Assembly: GCF_002741015.1 (NCBI RefSeq)
Contig: NZ_CP016618.1
Coordinates: forward strand, 558,001 to 622,000
Direction: 5' to 3'
From: Microvirga ossetica
GTDB taxonomy: Bacteria > Pseudomonadota > Alphaproteobacteria > Rhizobiales > Beijerinckiaceae
DNA length: 64,000 bases
The notes below the pieces were generated by a model. It saw only the letters and a list, made by a program, of their open reading frames with translations. It did no database searches and was not told the DNA's origin. The translations under genes were made by a program, and so were the position numbers. Positions 52,403 to 60,945 of the stretch are shown one piece after another; position 1 is the stretch's first letter; the number at the start of each line of letters is the position of its first letter.

Positions 52403-52504
52403 AACGTCAATCTCGCCGCCGATTGCGCGGGCGGCCGCGACGGTCGCCGCCGTAGCGGATCGGAGGGCGCCGTTCTCGTGCTCGGCGATGATGAGGACGG
52501 CCAT
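52403..52504 (-). pseudogene. etfA: 5' fragment of electron transfer flavoprotein alpha gene
   Basis: The first 34 codons, starting MAVLIIAEHENGALRSAT and ending IGGEIDVL, are the typical start of ETF alpha. The gene is then broken and joined to the AtuA fragment. Confidence 0.75.
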
Positions 52505-52506
52505 GG

Positions 52507-52632
52507 TCAGCTCACCCTCGCTTCGTTGCGGAGCTCTTGGACGAGGGTCGCGACGTCGGGGACGAGGACGCCCGCCTGCCGCTTCGCTGGTTCCTCGACC
52601 CTCAAGGTGACGAGCCGCGGCGCCATGTCGAC
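52507..52632 (-). pseudogene. etfB: 3' fragment of electron transfer flavoprotein beta gene
   Basis: Encodes VDMAPRLVTLRVEEPAKRQA, then GVLVPDVATLVQELRNEA and stop, the end of ETF beta. Stop and etfA start are two bases apart, the normal etfBA layout. The 5' part is missing; the beta-propeller gene ends directly beside it. Confidence 0.8.
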
Positions 52633-52641
52633 TCTGACCGG

Positions 52642-53718
52642 TCATTTCGAAATGCTCGGTATCTGCCTGTTGATTTTCGAGATCGTGTGGACCTTCACCT
52701 GGTGAGCCCACGGTCCATCGATCGTCCGCAGATTCTGGGCCACCAGATGCGCCAAGCCAAGCTCGTCACTAAGCTGCGGGACGGCCGCGCCAAAATTGAA
52801 CGACAGGTTGGTGACAAGAACGTCGTCACCGTGGAATACGAGGCTATTCGACCAGAGAAAGCCTATGGGTGTACCGTCGCGATCGATGCCGCCGAAGTCG
52901 CCGAGCTTGGCAATCACTTGGCCCTGCGTCGGCTCGAGCACAAGAATCTCGTTGGACTGGTTGCACGCGATCCAGAGGTTGTCGTGCTCGTCAATGATCA
53001 GACCGTCGGGCCCGCCGCCGACGCGGTGGACGAAGACTTCAGGCGTGCCGGGTTCAAGCGTCGAGCCAGTCACCGGTATCTTGACAATGGTGTCGTTCGC
53101 CGTATTGGCGACGAACAACGCCGTCTTCTTAGTATTGAACGCCAGACCATTCGCGCCGATCCCTGGTGGTAGCCTCATCGGCTTGAGCAGTAGGCTTTTG
53201 ACCCACTCCACCGCTTCGCCGCCGCCTGGTCCGACTTTCCAGATGATGCCCTGGTGGGCATCGGTCACGTACACGTTGCCGGCGGTGTCGAACATCATCC
53301 CGTCGAGGCGCGCGTCCTTGCCCGTGACCGTCATGAACACGGATGAGGCACCCGTTTCGGGATCGGCGCTCAGGACCTTCGCGTCCTTGTAATCGATCAC
53401 GAGCAACTTGCCGGTCTGCGGGTGGAAGCCAAGGTCGAGCAATAACCTGCTCGAGCCCTTGATCTGGACAGTCCGCAGGTGCTTGCCCTGTGGGTCGAAC
53501 ACAAGGAGCGTTCCCTCACTCGTCTTGGGTTTGTTCACCGCCACCGTGACGACATAGACGTTGCCGTCGCGGTCCATGGCGATCCCCTCGGGATGCGCCT
53601 CACCCGGGGGCAACGTGGCGAATGTCTCGACCTTGCCGCGCTCCCAGGCCTTTGCGGCGAGCGGCGTCGCCAGCAACGCTGGTAAGAGCAGCATCGTCCA
53701 GACTCTGTTCATCGTCAT
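52642..53718 (-). CDS. Exported SMP-30/NHL-like beta-propeller protein
   Basis: A 358-residue protein with a signal peptide ending AAKA (about residue 23) and repeating blades: HPEGIAMDRDGNVYVVTV, LDGMMFDTAGNVYVTDAH, GANGLAFNTKKTALFVANT and GGPDGLIIDEHDNLWIAC. The pattern is that of SMP-30/gluconolactonase or strictosidine synthase-like propellers, which include lactone hydrolases. A periplasmic hydrolase or sugar/lactone-binding role is possible. The end (ISKINRQIPSISK) lies beside the etf fragments and might be altered by that junction. Confidence 0.85.
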   Translation of the reverse strand: MTMNRVWTMLLLPALLATPLAAKAWERGKVETFATLPPGEAHPEGIAMDRDGNVYVVTVAVNKPKTSEGTLLVFDPQGKHLRTVQIKGSSRLLLDLGFHPQTGKLLVIDYKDAKVLSADPETGASSVFMTVTGKDARLDGMMFDTAGNVYVTDAHQGIIWKVGPGGGEAVEWVKSLLLKPMRLPPGIGANGLAFNTKKTALFVANTANDTIVKIPVTGSTLEPGTPEVFVHRVGGGPDGLIIDEHDNLWIACNQSNEILVLEPTQGQVIAKLGDFGGIDRDGTPIGFLWSNSLVFHGDDVLVTNLSFNFGAAVPQLSDELGLAHLVAQNLRTIDGPWAHQVKVHTISKINRQIPSISK

Positions 53719-53736
53719 GTCGCTCTCTATCGAAGT

Positions 53737-55542
53737 TCATGCGGGAAGCTCGGGCAGCAAGTTTTCGGGCACCTCGACCGGCATGTCGAGCAGCATCTGC
53801 GCCATGCCCTTGCCGAGCGGATCGTTGCGCAACGAGGCCATGCCGCCGCCGCCCAGCGCGTGCTCGCAGACCAGGTTGATGGCATGGATGCCGGGCAGCT
53901 CGTAACGGTGGACGGGCCCCTGCACGAGGTGCCGGAGGTACTCCTTGACGCGTTCGGGCGTTACCTGCTCCATGAGCACCGCCAGCAGTTCCGGACGGCG
54001 CGCGATCAGGCCGATGTTGGAGCTATCGCCCTTGTCGCCGCTGCGCCCCCACGCAATCTGCACGAGCGGCACGGTCTTGCGCGGCCTGGCGGGCAGCGCG
54101 CCTGCGGCGCTCGCCAGCGGTTCCGGCGCGACCTGCGGTTTGGCTGGCGGCAGCTGCACCGCGAAGGTCGTGTCGCCGATCATGACCGTCGGTTCGACCT
54201 GCTCCTTCGGCAAGAGAAAGGCGAACTGCCGCAGCACGGGCGCCACCGAGGGGCGGCCGCCCACGCCGGTCGTGCCCGGCGACCAGGAGGTGCCGGGTGC
54301 GGCGAACTCGCGGCTGAACATCACCAGCGCCTGCCGATCGGCATGCGTCACGGTCAGGCGCAGCACGACTTCGCGCGTCGGCAAGGGCTGGGCATGCGGC
54401 CCATAGGCGGACTCCGTGCCGAGCAGCTCGACATGGGTGGCCAGGAAATCCGCGGCGCCAGCTTCGCGCAGCAGCCAGCGGCCGCGCTCGATCAGCGCCT
54501 CGCCCGTGCGTTTCGCCTTCGCGGCGGCGTCAACCCCAACGATGGTGAGCTGCGCGGACAGCTTGAAGCCCACTGCGGCCGTCGCGCTGACCTTGTAGGT
54601 GCCGGTGGGTGGGCGCCCGCGGGCGCCGGTCACGAGCACCCGATGCAGCCCGGCCTGTTCCATCCGCACCTGGCGGAAGTCGCAGGTCACGTCCGGCAGC
54701 AGATAGCTGGCCGGATCGCCGATTTCGTAAAGCAGTTGCTCACCGACGGTCGCGGGCGTGACGAGCCCGCCGGTCTCGGGCGGTTTGGTAAGGATGAAGC
54801 TGCCGTCTTCGTGGCATTCGACGATCGGATAGCCGATGTTGGCCCAGTCAGGGACTGCGGCCCAGTCGGTGTGCAAACCGCCCGTGGCCTGGCAGCCGCA
54901 TTCGATGATGTGGCCGGCGAGGCTGCCCGCGGCAAGCCGGTCGAAGTCGTCGGCCGGCCAGCTGAATTCGTGCAACAGCACGCCCAGGGTCACCGCGCTG
55001 TCGACGCAGCGGCCGGTGATGACGATGTCGGCGCCCGCGTCCAGCGCCCGCGCGATCGGCAGCGCCCCCAGGTAGGCATTGGCGGTCACCAGTTTTTCGG
55101 GCAGGGGATCGCCGCTGGACATGTCGACCGCGCCGGCTGCTCGCATCGCGGGGGCGAGCGCGAGCACGTCGTCGCCTGTCACGATCGCGATGCGCACCGG
55201 CACCCCGAGCTCGTCGGCGAGGGCCTGCACTGCTGCAGCGCAGCCCCTGGGGTTCACGCCGCCGGCGTTGCTGACGATGCGAATGCCCTGCGCGACGGCC
55301 TGCCTCAGCACCGAGCGCAGCGCCACCGCGACGAAGTCGGTCGCGTAGCCTTCCTCCGGGCGCTTCATGCGCGCGCCCGCGAGGATCGACATGGTCAGCT
55401 CGGCGAGGTAGTCGAACACCAGATAGTCGATGCTGCCCTCGCGCACCAGTTGCACTGGCCCCAGGCTGCTGTCGCCCCAGAAGCCCGAGGCGCCGCCGAT
55501 GCGGACAACCTTGCCCGACGTCGCGTTCATTGCTTGGTCCAT
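53737..55542 (-). CDS. AtuA-family (acyclic terpene utilisation, DUF1446) protein
   Basis: A 601-residue member of the AtuA/DUF1446 family. It starts VRIGGASGFWGDSSLG and has GIRIVSNAGGVNPRGCAAAV, ADIVITGRCVDSAVTLGVLL and HIIECGCQATGG. The C-terminal domain has QIAWGRSGDKGDSSNIG and ends AINLVCEHALGGGG. In Pseudomonas atuA belongs to citronellol/geraniol breakdown, but the family is wider and its reaction is unproven. GGAG precedes the ATG at 55542; the ATG at 55530 overlaps the hydratase stop by 4 bp and is an alternative. The gene lies in an operon with a hydratase and a CoA transferase. Confidence 0.92.
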   Translation of the reverse strand: MDQAMNATSGKVVRIGGASGFWGDSSLGPVQLVREGSIDYLVFDYLAELTMSILAGARMKRPEEGYATDFVAVALRSVLRQAVAQGIRIVSNAGGVNPRGCAAAVQALADELGVPVRIAIVTGDDVLALAPAMRAAGAVDMSSGDPLPEKLVTANAYLGALPIARALDAGADIVITGRCVDSAVTLGVLLHEFSWPADDFDRLAAGSLAGHIIECGCQATGGLHTDWAAVPDWANIGYPIVECHEDGSFILTKPPETGGLVTPATVGEQLLYEIGDPASYLLPDVTCDFRQVRMEQAGLHRVLVTGARGRPPTGTYKVSATAAVGFKLSAQLTIVGVDAAAKAKRTGEALIERGRWLLREAGAADFLATHVELLGTESAYGPHAQPLPTREVVLRLTVTHADRQALVMFSREFAAPGTSWSPGTTGVGGRPSVAPVLRQFAFLLPKEQVEPTVMIGDTTFAVQLPPAKPQVAPEPLASAAGALPARPRKTVPLVQIAWGRSGDKGDSSNIGLIARRPELLAVLMEQVTPERVKEYLRHLVQGPVHRYELPGIHAINLVCEHALGGGGMASLRNDPLGKGMAQMLLDMPVEVPENLLPELPA

Positions 55543-56291
55543 TGCGGTTTTCTCCTTTCATTAAATGCGGCCAAGCCCTCGCGCGCGTCCTGCGTCATCG
55601 CCAGCAGGCCGATCTGGCCTTCGGCGAACGCGATCGCCTCCTCGAAGGACATCGAGCGCATCGCCTTCATCGCATACAGGCCACGCCGCAGCGCGGTGGG
55701 CGAGTTGGACAGCAGGCGCGACAGCAGGCGCTCAAGCGCGCCGTCGAGGTCTTCCGCCACCTCGTTGACCAGGCCGATTTCACGGGCCCGCGCGGCGTCG
55801 ATCGGGTCGCCCGTCAGGCACAACTGCGCGAGGCAGCGCTGCGGCACCTGGGCCTGCAGCACCGCGAGCACCTGCATCGGGAACACGCCGACCTTGGCCT
55901 CGGGCAGGCCGAAGATCGCGCGCGGGGCGGCGATGGCGAGGTCGCACATCGCGAGTAGGCCCATGCCGCCGGCCATGCATGCGCCGTTGACCCGGGCGAC
56001 GAGCGGCACGTCGAGCGTGCGCGCCGTGCGCAGCAGGTCGGCATAAGCGTTGGTCGGCGTGGCGTAGTCGAACGCGAAGGCATCCGCGCCCAGGTCGGCG
56101 CCGGCGCAGAACGCCTCGTCCCCGGCGCCAGTGAGCACTATGGCGCGGATCGCCTTATCCGCCTTCACGCCATCCAAGGCTTGCCGCAAGGCGCCGATCA
56201 CTTCCGCGTTGAGCGCATTTCGGCGCTCCGGGCGGTCGATGGTGAGCACCAGCCGGCCGTCCTGCCGGCTGACATTGACAACGTTCGTCAT
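55527..56291 (-). CDS. Enoyl-CoA hydratase/isomerase family protein
   Basis: A 254-residue crotonase-fold enzyme: LVLTIDRPERRNALNAEV, LTGAGDEAFCAGADLGAD, VNGACMAGGMGLLAMCDL (oxyanion loop with Gly-Gly) and GLPEAKVGVFPMQVL. The glutamates of true hydratases are partly replaced, so hydratase, isomerase and thioesterase-like roles are all possible. Its start overlaps the CoA transferase stop by 4 bp, and its stop overlaps the AtuA gene, so the three form one coupled operon. Confidence 0.9.
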   Translation of the reverse strand: MTNVVNVSRQDGRLVLTIDRPERRNALNAEVIGALRQALDGVKADKAIRAIVLTGAGDEAFCAGADLGADAFAFDYATPTNAYADLLRTARTLDVPLVARVNGACMAGGMGLLAMCDLAIAAPRAIFGLPEAKVGVFPMQVLAVLQAQVPQRCLAQLCLTGDPIDAARAREIGLVNEVAEDLDGALERLLSRLLSNSPTALRRGLYAMKAMRSMSFEEAIAFAEGQIGLLAMTQDAREGLAAFNERRKPQWTKQ

Positions 56292-57535
56292 GGTGCAGAT
56301 TCCCTTTCTTTCGGTGCCGCCGTCGCTTGCGTCACGCCAGTCTCGATCATCCCGCGGATCTGCTGCGGGGAGTAGCCGGCCTCGGCCAGTACCTCCGCGC
56401 TGTGCTCGCCCAGCAGCGGCGGCGGACGCAACGGCGGCAGCGGCGTTTGCGGCCACTCGCTGGGCACGGCCATGGTCCGCAGCACGCCCTCGGTGGGATG
56501 CTCGAGTTGCTGGAAGAACCCGATGTCCTGCAGGTGCGGATCGTCGAGCAGAGACTCGAAGGTATGCGCCGGCAATACCGGGATGCCGAGCGGCTGCAGC
56601 AGCTCGCGCCATTGCTGCGTGGTCTTCGTTTTCAGATTGTCGGCGAGGATCTCGTACAGCGCTTCGATATGCTGCGTGCGCGATTCGCCATCGGCAAACC
56701 GCGGGTCGGTCTCGAAGCGCTCGGCTTCGCCGACCGCGCGCATGAAGGCTTTCCACTGTTCGTCGGTGTAGACGACGCAGCACACCAAGCCGTCCTTGGT
56801 GGCGTACGGCCGCCGCTGCGGGTTGAGCAGCCGTGGATAGCCGAAGCCGCCGCGCGGCGGAACGAAGGTGTGGCCGTAGAGATGATCGCCCAGCATCATC
56901 TGCGCGGTGGTCTCGAACATCGGCACGTCCACCGCCTGCCCGCAGCCCGTGCGTTCGCGCGCGAGCAGCGCGGCGCAGATCACGCCGAAGGCGTACAGGC
57001 CCGTCGCCCGGTCCGAGAGGTTAAGCGGGGCATAGCGCGGCACGTCGGAACCGGCCCGCACGCTGGCCTCGGGGATCGCGACGGCCGCCTGAATCGAGTC
57101 GTCGAAGGCGCGCGAGTCCGCATAGCGGCCGCGCTGGCTGAAACCGAAGGTGCCGACATAGACGATGCGCGGGTTCACCAGCCGCACCGCCTCGTAATCC
57201 AGCCCGAGGCGCTGCATCGCCTGCGGCCGCACGTTGTAGACCAGCGCGTCGGCGCCTTCCGCGAGCTTCAGCAGCGCTTCCTTGCCGGCAGGCGTCTTCA
57301 GGTCCAGGACCACGCTGCGCTTGTTGCGGTTCAGGTTGAGGAATAGCGGGCCGGCCCCCGCACGCCCGCCAGGACCGGTGGCGCGCAGCATGTCGCCGCC
57401 GGGCGGCTCCACCTTGATCACGTCGGCCCCCAGGTCGGCCAGCATCTGCGTGGCCGACGGTCCCATGACGACTTCGGTGATGTCGATGATGCGCAGGCCC
57501 GCCAGCGGACCGCCGTGGCTTGAGTTGTTCTTCAT
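56288..57535 (-). CDS. CaiB/BaiF-family (class III) CoA transferase
   Basis: A 415-residue class III CoA transferase. The N-terminal block GPLAGLRIIDITEVVMGPSA, then ADLGADVIKVEPPGGDMLR and FLNLNRNKRSVVLDLKTPAG, are diagnostic. The catalytic Asp is expected in the AFDDSIQA region. The large C-terminal loop domain has VLPAHTFESLLDDPHLQ. It moves CoA from one acid to another, activating the pathway substrate without ATP. It is coupled to the hydratase gene by a 4-bp overlap and follows two cupin genes. Confidence 0.94.
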   Translation of the reverse strand: MKNNSSHGGPLAGLRIIDITEVVMGPSATQMLADLGADVIKVEPPGGDMLRATGPGGRAGAGPLFLNLNRNKRSVVLDLKTPAGKEALLKLAEGADALVYNVRPQAMQRLGLDYEAVRLVNPRIVYVGTFGFSQRGRYADSRAFDDSIQAAVAIPEASVRAGSDVPRYAPLNLSDRATGLYAFGVICAALLARERTGCGQAVDVPMFETTAQMMLGDHLYGHTFVPPRGGFGYPRLLNPQRRPYATKDGLVCCVVYTDEQWKAFMRAVGEAERFETDPRFADGESRTQHIEALYEILADNLKTKTTQQWRELLQPLGIPVLPAHTFESLLDDPHLQDIGFFQQLEHPTEGVLRTMAVPSEWPQTPLPPLRPPPLLGEHSAEVLAEAGYSPQQIRGMIETGVTQATAAPKERESAP

Positions 57536-57659
57536 CCTTGCTGTGCACCTTTATCAGTAGAGGAAGGAACCGTCCTTTAGATCAGGCAGCCCCAACGCGC
57601 GCCGGGCCGCCGAGAAGAGCAGGGCGGCCCCGCGCTTCCTTTTGACGGTCAGGAATGGA

Positions 57660-58196
57660 TCACTCGGCGCTGCCGCCCCGGATGTAGCCCACCGGTCCGA
57701 TGCCAAGCTTCGCCGCGATGGTCTCGATCGCGTACTGGATCGAGGTCGCGTCATTGAGCCCGTGGAACGTGCCGTCCTCGTTGAAGCTGACTTGCGCGCC
57801 TTCGATCCAGGCGATGGTGATGGTGTCCTCGGTGTTGTCCTCGGGGGTGTAGAAGGTGTGCACCGAGCCGCCGGGTTCGTACAGGTAGGAGCCCGCCGTC
57901 TGCGGCTGGTCGGGGTACTCGCGATACATCCAGCAGCCCTGGATCGTCCACACCTGCGCCGTGCCGGTGTGGTAGTGAATCGGCAGGGAGCAACCGGGTT
58001 CGACGATGGCCATAAAGACCCACTCTCCGCGTTCCGGGTCCAGGCGCAGCGGCCTGATGTGGATGCCTGGGAAGACGTCCTTGATCAGCGGGATCTGCTC
58101 GATGTTGACGGTCAGGAGCTTGTCCTGCGGCAGGGCGGGAAGCGGCAGCGGGGCACCACTGGATGTGGTGGGCTGCGTAAGAAGTCTTGCGGTCAT
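57660..58196 (-). CDS. Cupin dioxygenase, 2,4'-dihydroxyacetophenone dioxygenase-like
   Basis: A 178-residue cupin. The metal site is IHYHTGTAQVW (His-x-His) with a downstream GGSVHTFYTP (His). Sequence style (GCWMYREYP, YLYEPGGSVHTF) fits the 2,4'-dihydroxyacetophenone dioxygenase family, which cleaves a C-C bond of hydroxy-ketones. It overlaps the upstream bicupin by 4 bp. The substrate is not provable from sequence, but it suggests an aryl or hydroxyketone intermediate in the island's pathway. Confidence 0.85.
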   Translation of the reverse strand: MTARLLTQPTTSSGAPLPLPALPQDKLLTVNIEQIPLIKDVFPGIHIRPLRLDPERGEWVFMAIVEPGCSLPIHYHTGTAQVWTIQGCWMYREYPDQPQTAGSYLYEPGGSVHTFYTPEDNTEDTITIAWIEGAQVSFNEDGTFHGLNDATSIQYAIETIAAKLGIGPVGYIRGGSAE

Positions 58197-58963
58197 GAGC
58201 CGCTCCTTTCACTGGCGGGTACTGAAGCAGTGCCTGGAAGCCGCCCTTTGATGAAGAAGCCGGACGCGGGCCGTTCCGGCGCGCAGCGCAGGGAGGCGGC
58301 GGCCCCGCGTGGAAGGAAAAGGAAGTCGCCCGGGGCGAGACCGAAGTCCTGCCCGCCGGCACGCGCGTCGATCCGTCCGTCTTCGACGTAGAGAACCTGC
58401 TCGGCGTCAGGCTCCGTCGTGCAGGCCGATGCGCTGCCGGCAGGCATCCGCAGCGCCGAGATATCAACCCAGCGCGCGCCGACCGTCTCGCGGTCGATGA
58501 GGGGAATCGTGCCGGTGGCGGCGTCGCCGGCGGCAAGCACGCGGACCTCGCCGCGAGCGGGTCCGGCGGCAGCGCCGTTGGGTTCCGTGATCGTGTGGGC
58601 CGGGTTCTCGCAATAAGGCGGCGCATAGACGACCAGCAGTCGCCCGGGCTGGTCGCTGGTCACGCGAAACGAATGGAACACGCCTGCCGGCACGTAGGCC
58701 CAGGTCCCGGCACCCAGCGCTTCCACACGGCCCTCCGCCTCCGACTCACCGGTTCCGTCGATCATGTAGGCGCATTGCTCCAGGTGGGGATGTGCATGCG
58801 GCCGCGCGCCCTGCGATTTCACGATCGTGCCGACCAGCACTTCGAGCACCGTCGCGCCGACGGTCTCAGGACCGATCACGCGCACGTTGGAGGTGCCGGT
58901 GTGGTTGGCCGGCGCGTAGGCGGCCAGATCGGCCGCCCGGATGACGGTAGGGAGTGTCTTCAT
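58193..58963 (-). CDS. Bicupin protein (possible dioxygenase or regulator of ketoacid type)
   Basis: A 256-residue protein with two cupin barrels (about residues 35-120 and 150-245). The first has ARPHAHPHLEQCAYMIDGTG and GVFHSFRV, keeping His-x-His and the later His, so it probably binds a metal. The second (EPDAEQVLYVEDGRID, APGDFLFLPRG) lacks the His pair. It begins the operon that runs through cupin, CoA transferase, hydratase and AtuA. A candidate GntR operator lies just upstream of its ATG. Confidence 0.85.
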   Translation of the reverse strand: MKTLPTVIRAADLAAYAPANHTGTSNVRVIGPETVGATVLEVLVGTIVKSQGARPHAHPHLEQCAYMIDGTGESEAEGRVEALGAGTWAYVPAGVFHSFRVTSDQPGRLLVVYAPPYCENPAHTITEPNGAAAGPARGEVRVLAAGDAATGTIPLIDRETVGARWVDISALRMPAGSASACTTEPDAEQVLYVEDGRIDARAGGQDFGLAPGDFLFLPRGAAASLRCAPERPASGFFIKGRLPGTASVPASERSGS

Positions 58964-59010
58964 TCCGGCTAGATTCCTGCGATCTGGATAGTAACTTATC
59001 CGTCTAAATG

Positions 59011-59022
59011 TCTAATGTTAGA
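59011..59022. promoter_or_regulatory. Candidate GntR operator in cupin promoter
   Basis: TCTAATGTTAGA is an interrupted palindrome 48 bases before the bicupin ATG. A similar CTAACATT lies in the GntR promoter at 60038, so both may be bound by the GntR protein. Confidence 0.4.
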
Positions 59023-59028
59023 ACTTTA

Positions 59029-59157
59029 GGCATGACGAGCAGCTGCGTCAAGTACGAATTGGGTGTGACCGCAGAGAACGTCGCCAAGCGGTGCGCGATC
59101 TCGCGCACCCGGCAGGACGAGTTCGCAGTCGCTTCACAGCGGACGGCGGAGGAGGTG
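59029..59157 (+). pseudogene. Thiolase gene internal fragment
   Basis: Encodes LGVTAENVAKRCAISRTRQD, then EFAVASQRTAEEV. This is the thiolase loop-domain pattern M-G-x-T-A-E-N-V-A-x-x-x-x-I-S-R-x-x-Q-D. Start, catalytic Cys region and end are missing. It lies between the cupin operon and the GntR gene on the opposite strand. Confidence 0.7.
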
Positions 59158-59193
59158 CCGCTCCGGGTTACCCGGAGGTTCGAACGAGAGCTT

Positions 59194-60018
59194 TCAGCCC
59201 CGCTTGCGCTCGCGGACGGGCTGCGGTTGAGGTTCGGCGATCCCGGGCACGATCTTCAAGGCGGACACGGGGACGTCGATCTCTGAGACGTAGCGGTCGC
59301 CTCGATACCAGGTGACACCGGCGTACAGCACGTTGCCTTTGCCGTCGACCAAGAGGCGCAGCATTTTCGCGACGGGAGAGGCAAACGGGATCTTCAGCAT
59401 CTCGCACAGAGGAAAATCCGCGGGCATCACGGTCAGGCGCTGCCGCAAACGCTTGCAATGCGCGCCCAGTTCGTCGAGCACTGCGGCGAGCAGTTTCCTC
59501 TTCCTAGCGATGTTCCTGGGCAGCGATTCAAAGACCGGCGTCGGCACATAGATTTCGGCGTAGCAGAACGGCTCGCCGGAATAGGTGTGCAGCTTGCGGA
59601 CGTACACGTATTCGTCGGCCGACCGGTCACCTGGCCCGAGCAGCTCTTGCGGGACCAGGGTGCTGCGCCGGACTTCGAGTATCTCGAAGGCAAGCGCCTG
59701 CGGCACGGCGAAGGGATCATTGATCGCCGGTTGGAGGTCGCCCGTGGCGGCGGGCAGCGCGGTCACGTGGGTGCCGACGCCACGCTGGCTGCGGATCAGC
59801 CCTTCCTTGGAAAGCAGCTCGTACGCCTGCCTGACGGTGACGACGGCGACGCCCAGGTCGCCCGCGAGTTGCGTGATCGGCGGCAGCTGCGTGCCGAGCG
59901 GGTACTCGCCCTTCGCAATCCGGTGCCTCAGCAGGGAAGCCAAACGCTGATATTGCGCAACGCCGCGTTCGGCCCCCAGTTCAGGCCACTCGGTTCTACT
60001 AGGTCGCACATCCGCCAT
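59194..60018 (-). CDS. GntR-family regulator with UTRA domain
   Basis: A 274-residue HutC-type GntR regulator. The N-terminal winged helix reads YQRLASLLRHRIAKGEYPLG, LPPITQLAGDLGVAVVTVRQ and LSKEGLIRSQRGVGTHV. The UTRA ligand domain follows (about 95-255; YSGEPFCYAEIYVP, VLYAGVTWYRGDRY). It precedes the cupin-CoA transferase operon on the same strand, separated only by a thiolase fragment, and is likely its repressor. Similar short palindromes lie before it (60038) and before the bicupin (59011). Confidence 0.92.
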   Translation of the reverse strand: MADVRPSRTEWPELGAERGVAQYQRLASLLRHRIAKGEYPLGTQLPPITQLAGDLGVAVVTVRQAYELLSKEGLIRSQRGVGTHVTALPAATGDLQPAINDPFAVPQALAFEILEVRRSTLVPQELLGPGDRSADEYVYVRKLHTYSGEPFCYAEIYVPTPVFESLPRNIARKRKLLAAVLDELGAHCKRLRQRLTVMPADFPLCEMLKIPFASPVAKMLRLLVDGKGNVLYAGVTWYRGDRYVSEIDVPVSALKIVPGIAEPQPQPVRERKRG

Positions 60019-60037
60019 GGCCGCTCCTCTTAAATAC

Positions 60038-60054
60038 CTAACATTCGAATTATA
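60038..60054. promoter_or_regulatory. Candidate GntR auto-operator
   Basis: CTAACATTCGAATTATA, 20 bases before the GntR ATG; it shares CTAACATT with the complement of the site at 59011 and contains TTCGAA. Confidence 0.35.
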
Positions 60055-60312
60055 TATCAGGACCGCCGATGGGGACCAAGCTTCAAATCGGCGTCTTCAA
60101 GTTAACAAGGTGGTTATCGGGACATGGGCAGATGTGAGGGATGAAACCATCCCACCATCCTCGTTATGCCAGCTACCGCTACCTGCTGAAGTGATCAGCC
60201 ACGCGGTGTGTTAACATCGTCAACTTAATGGCTTGAGGGTAGTGCGCCTCTCAAGCGTCAAATCAGTTGGCTCTCGCGACGCCCGTCACCTCTGCCCAAG
60301 CTCGGACGGCAT
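60055..60312. other. No gene seen
   Basis: About 260 bases between the GntR promoter and the barrel-gene fragment. It contains the junction where the 5' part of the barrel gene was lost. Confidence 0.45.
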
Positions 60313-60573
60313 GAGGAAGATAACACCGGCTGGACGGCCGCCGGTGGTGTCGAGTGGGCCCTGCCGGTGAACTGGTTCGGCTCCTCAGCCGTCACCCTTG
60401 GCCTGGAAGGCCTGTGGGTTAGCCTCGATGAAGACGATGACAACAACGGCATCATCAGGACCTTCACCCCGGCCGGGGGAGCCCCCGTCGATGTGTCGCT
60501 GCCGCGCGACGATGACGAGCAGGACTTCTTCGTCGCCCGGGCCAAGCTGAACTTCAAGTTTGGCGCCTACTAA
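60313..60573 (+). pseudogene. Outer-membrane barrel gene 3' fragment, right copy
   Basis: From EEDNTGWTAAGGVEWALPVN to FFVARAKLNFKFGAY this is the C-terminal third of an Omp25-type barrel; compare VGWTLGAGVEYAF and GLNYKFTTY in the intact gene at 8204. The signal peptide and first strands are missing. Only its last 72 bases belong to the inverted repeat. A terminator follows. Confidence 0.85.
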
Positions 60574-60593
60574 GATCGCCGCAGCAACAGCAG

Positions 60594-60863
60594 CTAAAGG
60601 GGCCCGGGATACCCCGGGCCATTTTGATTGCTGAATATGGCGCTCACAATGACCTCGACCTCGCCGGCGAATTCCTCAACCTTCTCTTGCCCGTTAATGC
60701 CGATCCGGCCCCAGTTGTGCACCAAGCGCACGGTTCCGAACACATCCCGCAAACTGGCGCTCTGCTCAACTTCCATGCGCTGGAGCGTGTATCTTCCAAA
60801 TATGCTCAGATGACGCCGCATCCAGTTCCATAAAATCCTCCTGCGAATTACTCGGGTCATCAT
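60594..60863 (-). CDS. WGR-domain mini-protein, right copy
   Basis: Identical in protein sequence to the product of 45979-46248, including NWGRIGINGQ. It is convergent with the barrel-gene fragment, whose terminator hairpin lies inside its last codons. Confidence 0.6.
   Translation of the reverse strand: MMTRVIRRRILWNWMRRHLSIFGRYTLQRMEVEQSASLRDVFGTVRLVHNWGRIGINGQEKVEEFAGEVEVIVSAIFSNQNGPGYPGPL
60601..60620 (+). terminator. Terminator of barrel gene, right copy
   Basis: GGCCCGGG, ATAC, CCCGGGCC, then ATTTTGATT; 28 bases after the stop codon. Confidence 0.8.
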
Positions 60864-60945
60864 CTCAACCGCACGGATCCAAAACTTTAAACGCCCACTT
60901 GCGACGGACCCTTTTTGCGGCTGCAGGGTTTGGCCATCAGGGCGA

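Noticed and set aside
53860-56046. Plus-strand open frame of 728 codons opposite the AtuA and hydratase genes
   Set aside because: It is His/Arg/Gly-rich shadow coding opposite two clearly recognisable, GC-rich genes; no ribosome site or family match.
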